Source of the DNA: Arcobacter aquimarinus | GTDB lineage: Bacteria > Campylobacterota > Campylobacteria > Campylobacterales > Arcobacteraceae | Length of the DNA stretch: 64,000 nucleotides | Direction: 5' to 3' | Assembly (NCBI RefSeq): GCF_013177635.1 | Contig: NZ_CP030944.1 | Span: 1,302,001-1,366,000 of the forward strand | Shown: one piece after another, positions 62,769 to 64,000 of the stretch | How the letters are laid out: the number at the start of each line of letters is the position of its first letter | Numbering within the stretch: position 1 is the first letter of the stretch | Notes under the pieces: model-generated | The model's database searches: none | What the model saw: the letters and a program-made list of their open reading frames with translations, nothing else | What the model was told of the DNA's origin: nothing | Position numbers and translations under genes: made by a program

Positions 62769-64000
62769 TTAGAAATTAGCCTTTAATCCAACATACGCAC
62801 TTCTTTGAGCTGTTGCATATCCATCAATTGTTTGATAATATTTATTGAAAATATTGTCAACTTTTAAATATGTAGAAAATGTTTTATTTATTTCATAATT
62901 TATCACTGAATTCCATAGTGTATAGTTTCCAGTTTCTCTACCTGTTTTATTTGCACCATCATATCTTTCACCAATATATTGTCCATTAATATTAAAATGT
63001 AAATTACTAATACCATAATAATCAACACCAAAACCAACTTGATTTTTTGGTCTTCTTGCTAATTCTCTTTCTTGACTATCTTTAGCACTTAAATATGTGT
63101 AGTTTAAATTTAATAATAAATCTTCAATTATTAATTTACTATATTTAGCTTCATATCCTTCAATAGTTGATGTTCCATCAATATTAACATACTTTGATGA
63201 TTGCCAATTCATAAGATTATCAATTTTATTTTTAAAATATGTAAGTGTAAAATCTTTATATGTTGAAGATATATCAAATCCTTTGATTTTTTCTGGCTCT
63301 AAATCTGGATTTGAAATACCCCAAGGATTTAATATATTTATTATATTAGGTGCATTATAAGCTGTTCCATAATTTGCATTAAAAGATAAATCTTCATTTA
63401 CATTATATTTAACTCCGATTTTTCCAGTATATTTTGAACCAAAATTAGAATAATCATCTCTTCTTAAAGATTCAGTAATTGCAAAATCACCTAAATAATT
63501 TGTATTTGTTATATAAATTGCTTTATTTGTATTATCATCTTTATTTGTAGCATTATTACCTTTTATGTAATCAACCTCTGTTTTTTCATGAGAAAATCCA
63601 ATTAACAAACTATCTTTATCAAAATAAGAGATATTATCTGTCAAATCTAATAATTTAACTTTTCCATTATAATCTCTTACTTGCCAAGAATTAGTTGCTT
63701 CTAATTCTTTCTTTTCAAATTCTGATATGTCATATTTTAATTTTATATTATGATTTTTATAATTTTTGTTGTAACCTAAAGAATATAGATTTGATTCATT
63801 ATCTGAATGTAAATTTGCATTAGGAGCATTCCAATCATCATATTCAACAAAACTATTTATGTGATGATAACTTAAATTAATGCTATCTTCATCTGTGATA
63901 TTATAAGAACCTTTTAAATTAACTGTTGTATTTCTATATCCATCTTTTTCATAATCATCAACTCTATCACCAAAAGGAGTTTGAGAAGAAAAACCATCAG
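62769..64000 (-). CDS. btuB: TonB-dependent outer-membrane receptor (BtuB-like), N-terminus beyond the window
   Basis: At least 410 residues of a beta-barrel receptor are present, and the frame stays open to the window end, so the signal peptide, TonB box and most of the plug are not visible. The C-terminal blocks GTAYNAPN, NPDLEPEK and a final strand YVGLKANF with terminal Phe are typical. The barrel repeats are Asn/Tyr-rich as in BtuB-type receptors. It is one base upstream of the binding-protein gene and would import the substrate across the outer membrane. An internal TTG at 63,644 is not the true start. Confidence 0.88.
   Translation of the reverse strand, partial: DGFSSQTPFGDRVDDYEKDGYRNTTVNLKGSYNITDEDSINLSYHHINSFVEYDDWNAPNANLHSDNESNLYSLGYNKNYKNHNIKLKYDISEFEKKELEATNSWQVRDYNGKVKLLDLTDNISYFDKDSLLIGFSHEKTEVDYIKGNNATNKDDNTNKAIYITNTNYLGDFAITESLRRDDYSNFGSKYTGKIGVKYNVNEDLSFNANYGTAYNAPNIINILNPWGISNPDLEPEKIKGFDISSTYKDFTLTYFKNKIDNLMNWQSSKYVNIDGTSTIEGYEAKYSKLIIEDLLLNLNYTYLSAKDSQERELARRPKNQVGFGVDYYGISNLHFNINGQYIGERYDGANKTGRETGNYTLWNSVINYEINKTFSTYLKVDNIFNKYYQTIDGYATAQRSAYVGLKANF

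Noticed and set aside
62769-64000. Frameshift or truncated TonB receptor starting at 63,644
   Set aside because: The frame is open without a stop up to position 64,000, so the short frame is only an internal TTG. The gene is cut by the window edge.

Overview
The window is very AT-rich chromosomal DNA (roughly 27 % G+C by eye) from a member of the Campylobacterota, most likely the Arcobacter/Aliarcobacter group. The inference rests on futalosine-pathway menaquinone synthesis (MqnC), a GluRS2-like glutamyl-tRNA synthetase, a RibB fused to a degenerate GTP cyclohydrolase II domain, a Na+-pumping oxaloacetate decarboxylase next to PEP carboxykinase, and the TonB/Btu-type uptake cluster. No species can be fixed from the sequence alone.

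Layout. (1) 1-19,066: core genes: mqnC, an M16-family protein without the zinc motif, gltX, a YggT protein, a lytic transglycosylase, a lipoprotein, mobB, fbp, metG, a MurF-like protein, an S24 repressor with its likely operator, oadG-oadA-oadB, pckA, ribB(A), tRNA-Gln and initiator tRNA-Met. (2) 19,022-31,840: a 12.8-kb prophage-like element inserted in the initiator tRNA, bounded by identical 47-bp att repeats. It has a CI-like repressor and a CII-like regulator, a tyrosine integrase, a rolling-circle type Rep, a possible ssDNA-binding protein, a GH24 lysozyme with a small membrane protein, a run of unrecognised probable virion proteins, a fibre-like protein, and three genes for exported or membrane proteins beside attR. 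I see no terminase, portal, tail tube, Zot/pI ATPase or packaging ATPase, so it fits none of the common temperate phage plans. (3) 31,840-37,052: core genes trmL, purU, maeB, pgeF-like, a methyltransferase and aroE. (4) 36,999-55,019: an 18.0-kb integrative mobilizable element in the 3' end of aroE. It replaced the last 54 bases or so of aroE and displaced the old end to 54,948-55,054. It carries an integrase, an excisionase-like HTH protein, a DnaB/RepA-like helicase, a MobV-like relaxase, a complete type I restriction-modification locus interleaved with two unknown genes and a Fic protein, and a two-gene putative nuclease plus helical-solenoid cassette bracketed by 93-bp direct repeats. (5) 55,103-64,000: more chromosome: two unknown exported or membrane proteins, an aldo/keto reductase, a TDT/SLAC1-type transporter, acpH, sixA-like, and a cobalamin/siderophore-type uptake cluster (TonB receptor, binding protein, ATPase, permease).

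The most interesting material is in the two mobile elements: the atypical RCR prophage with GC-rich structured sites (21,450-21,481; 27,303-27,344; 27,869-27,990), the repeat-bracketed nuclease/solenoid pair at 40,992-44,362, and a 51-residue ORF at 47,886-48,041 that carries the Fic-inhibitory motif and lies tail-to-tail with the Fic gene, opposite to the restriction operon.
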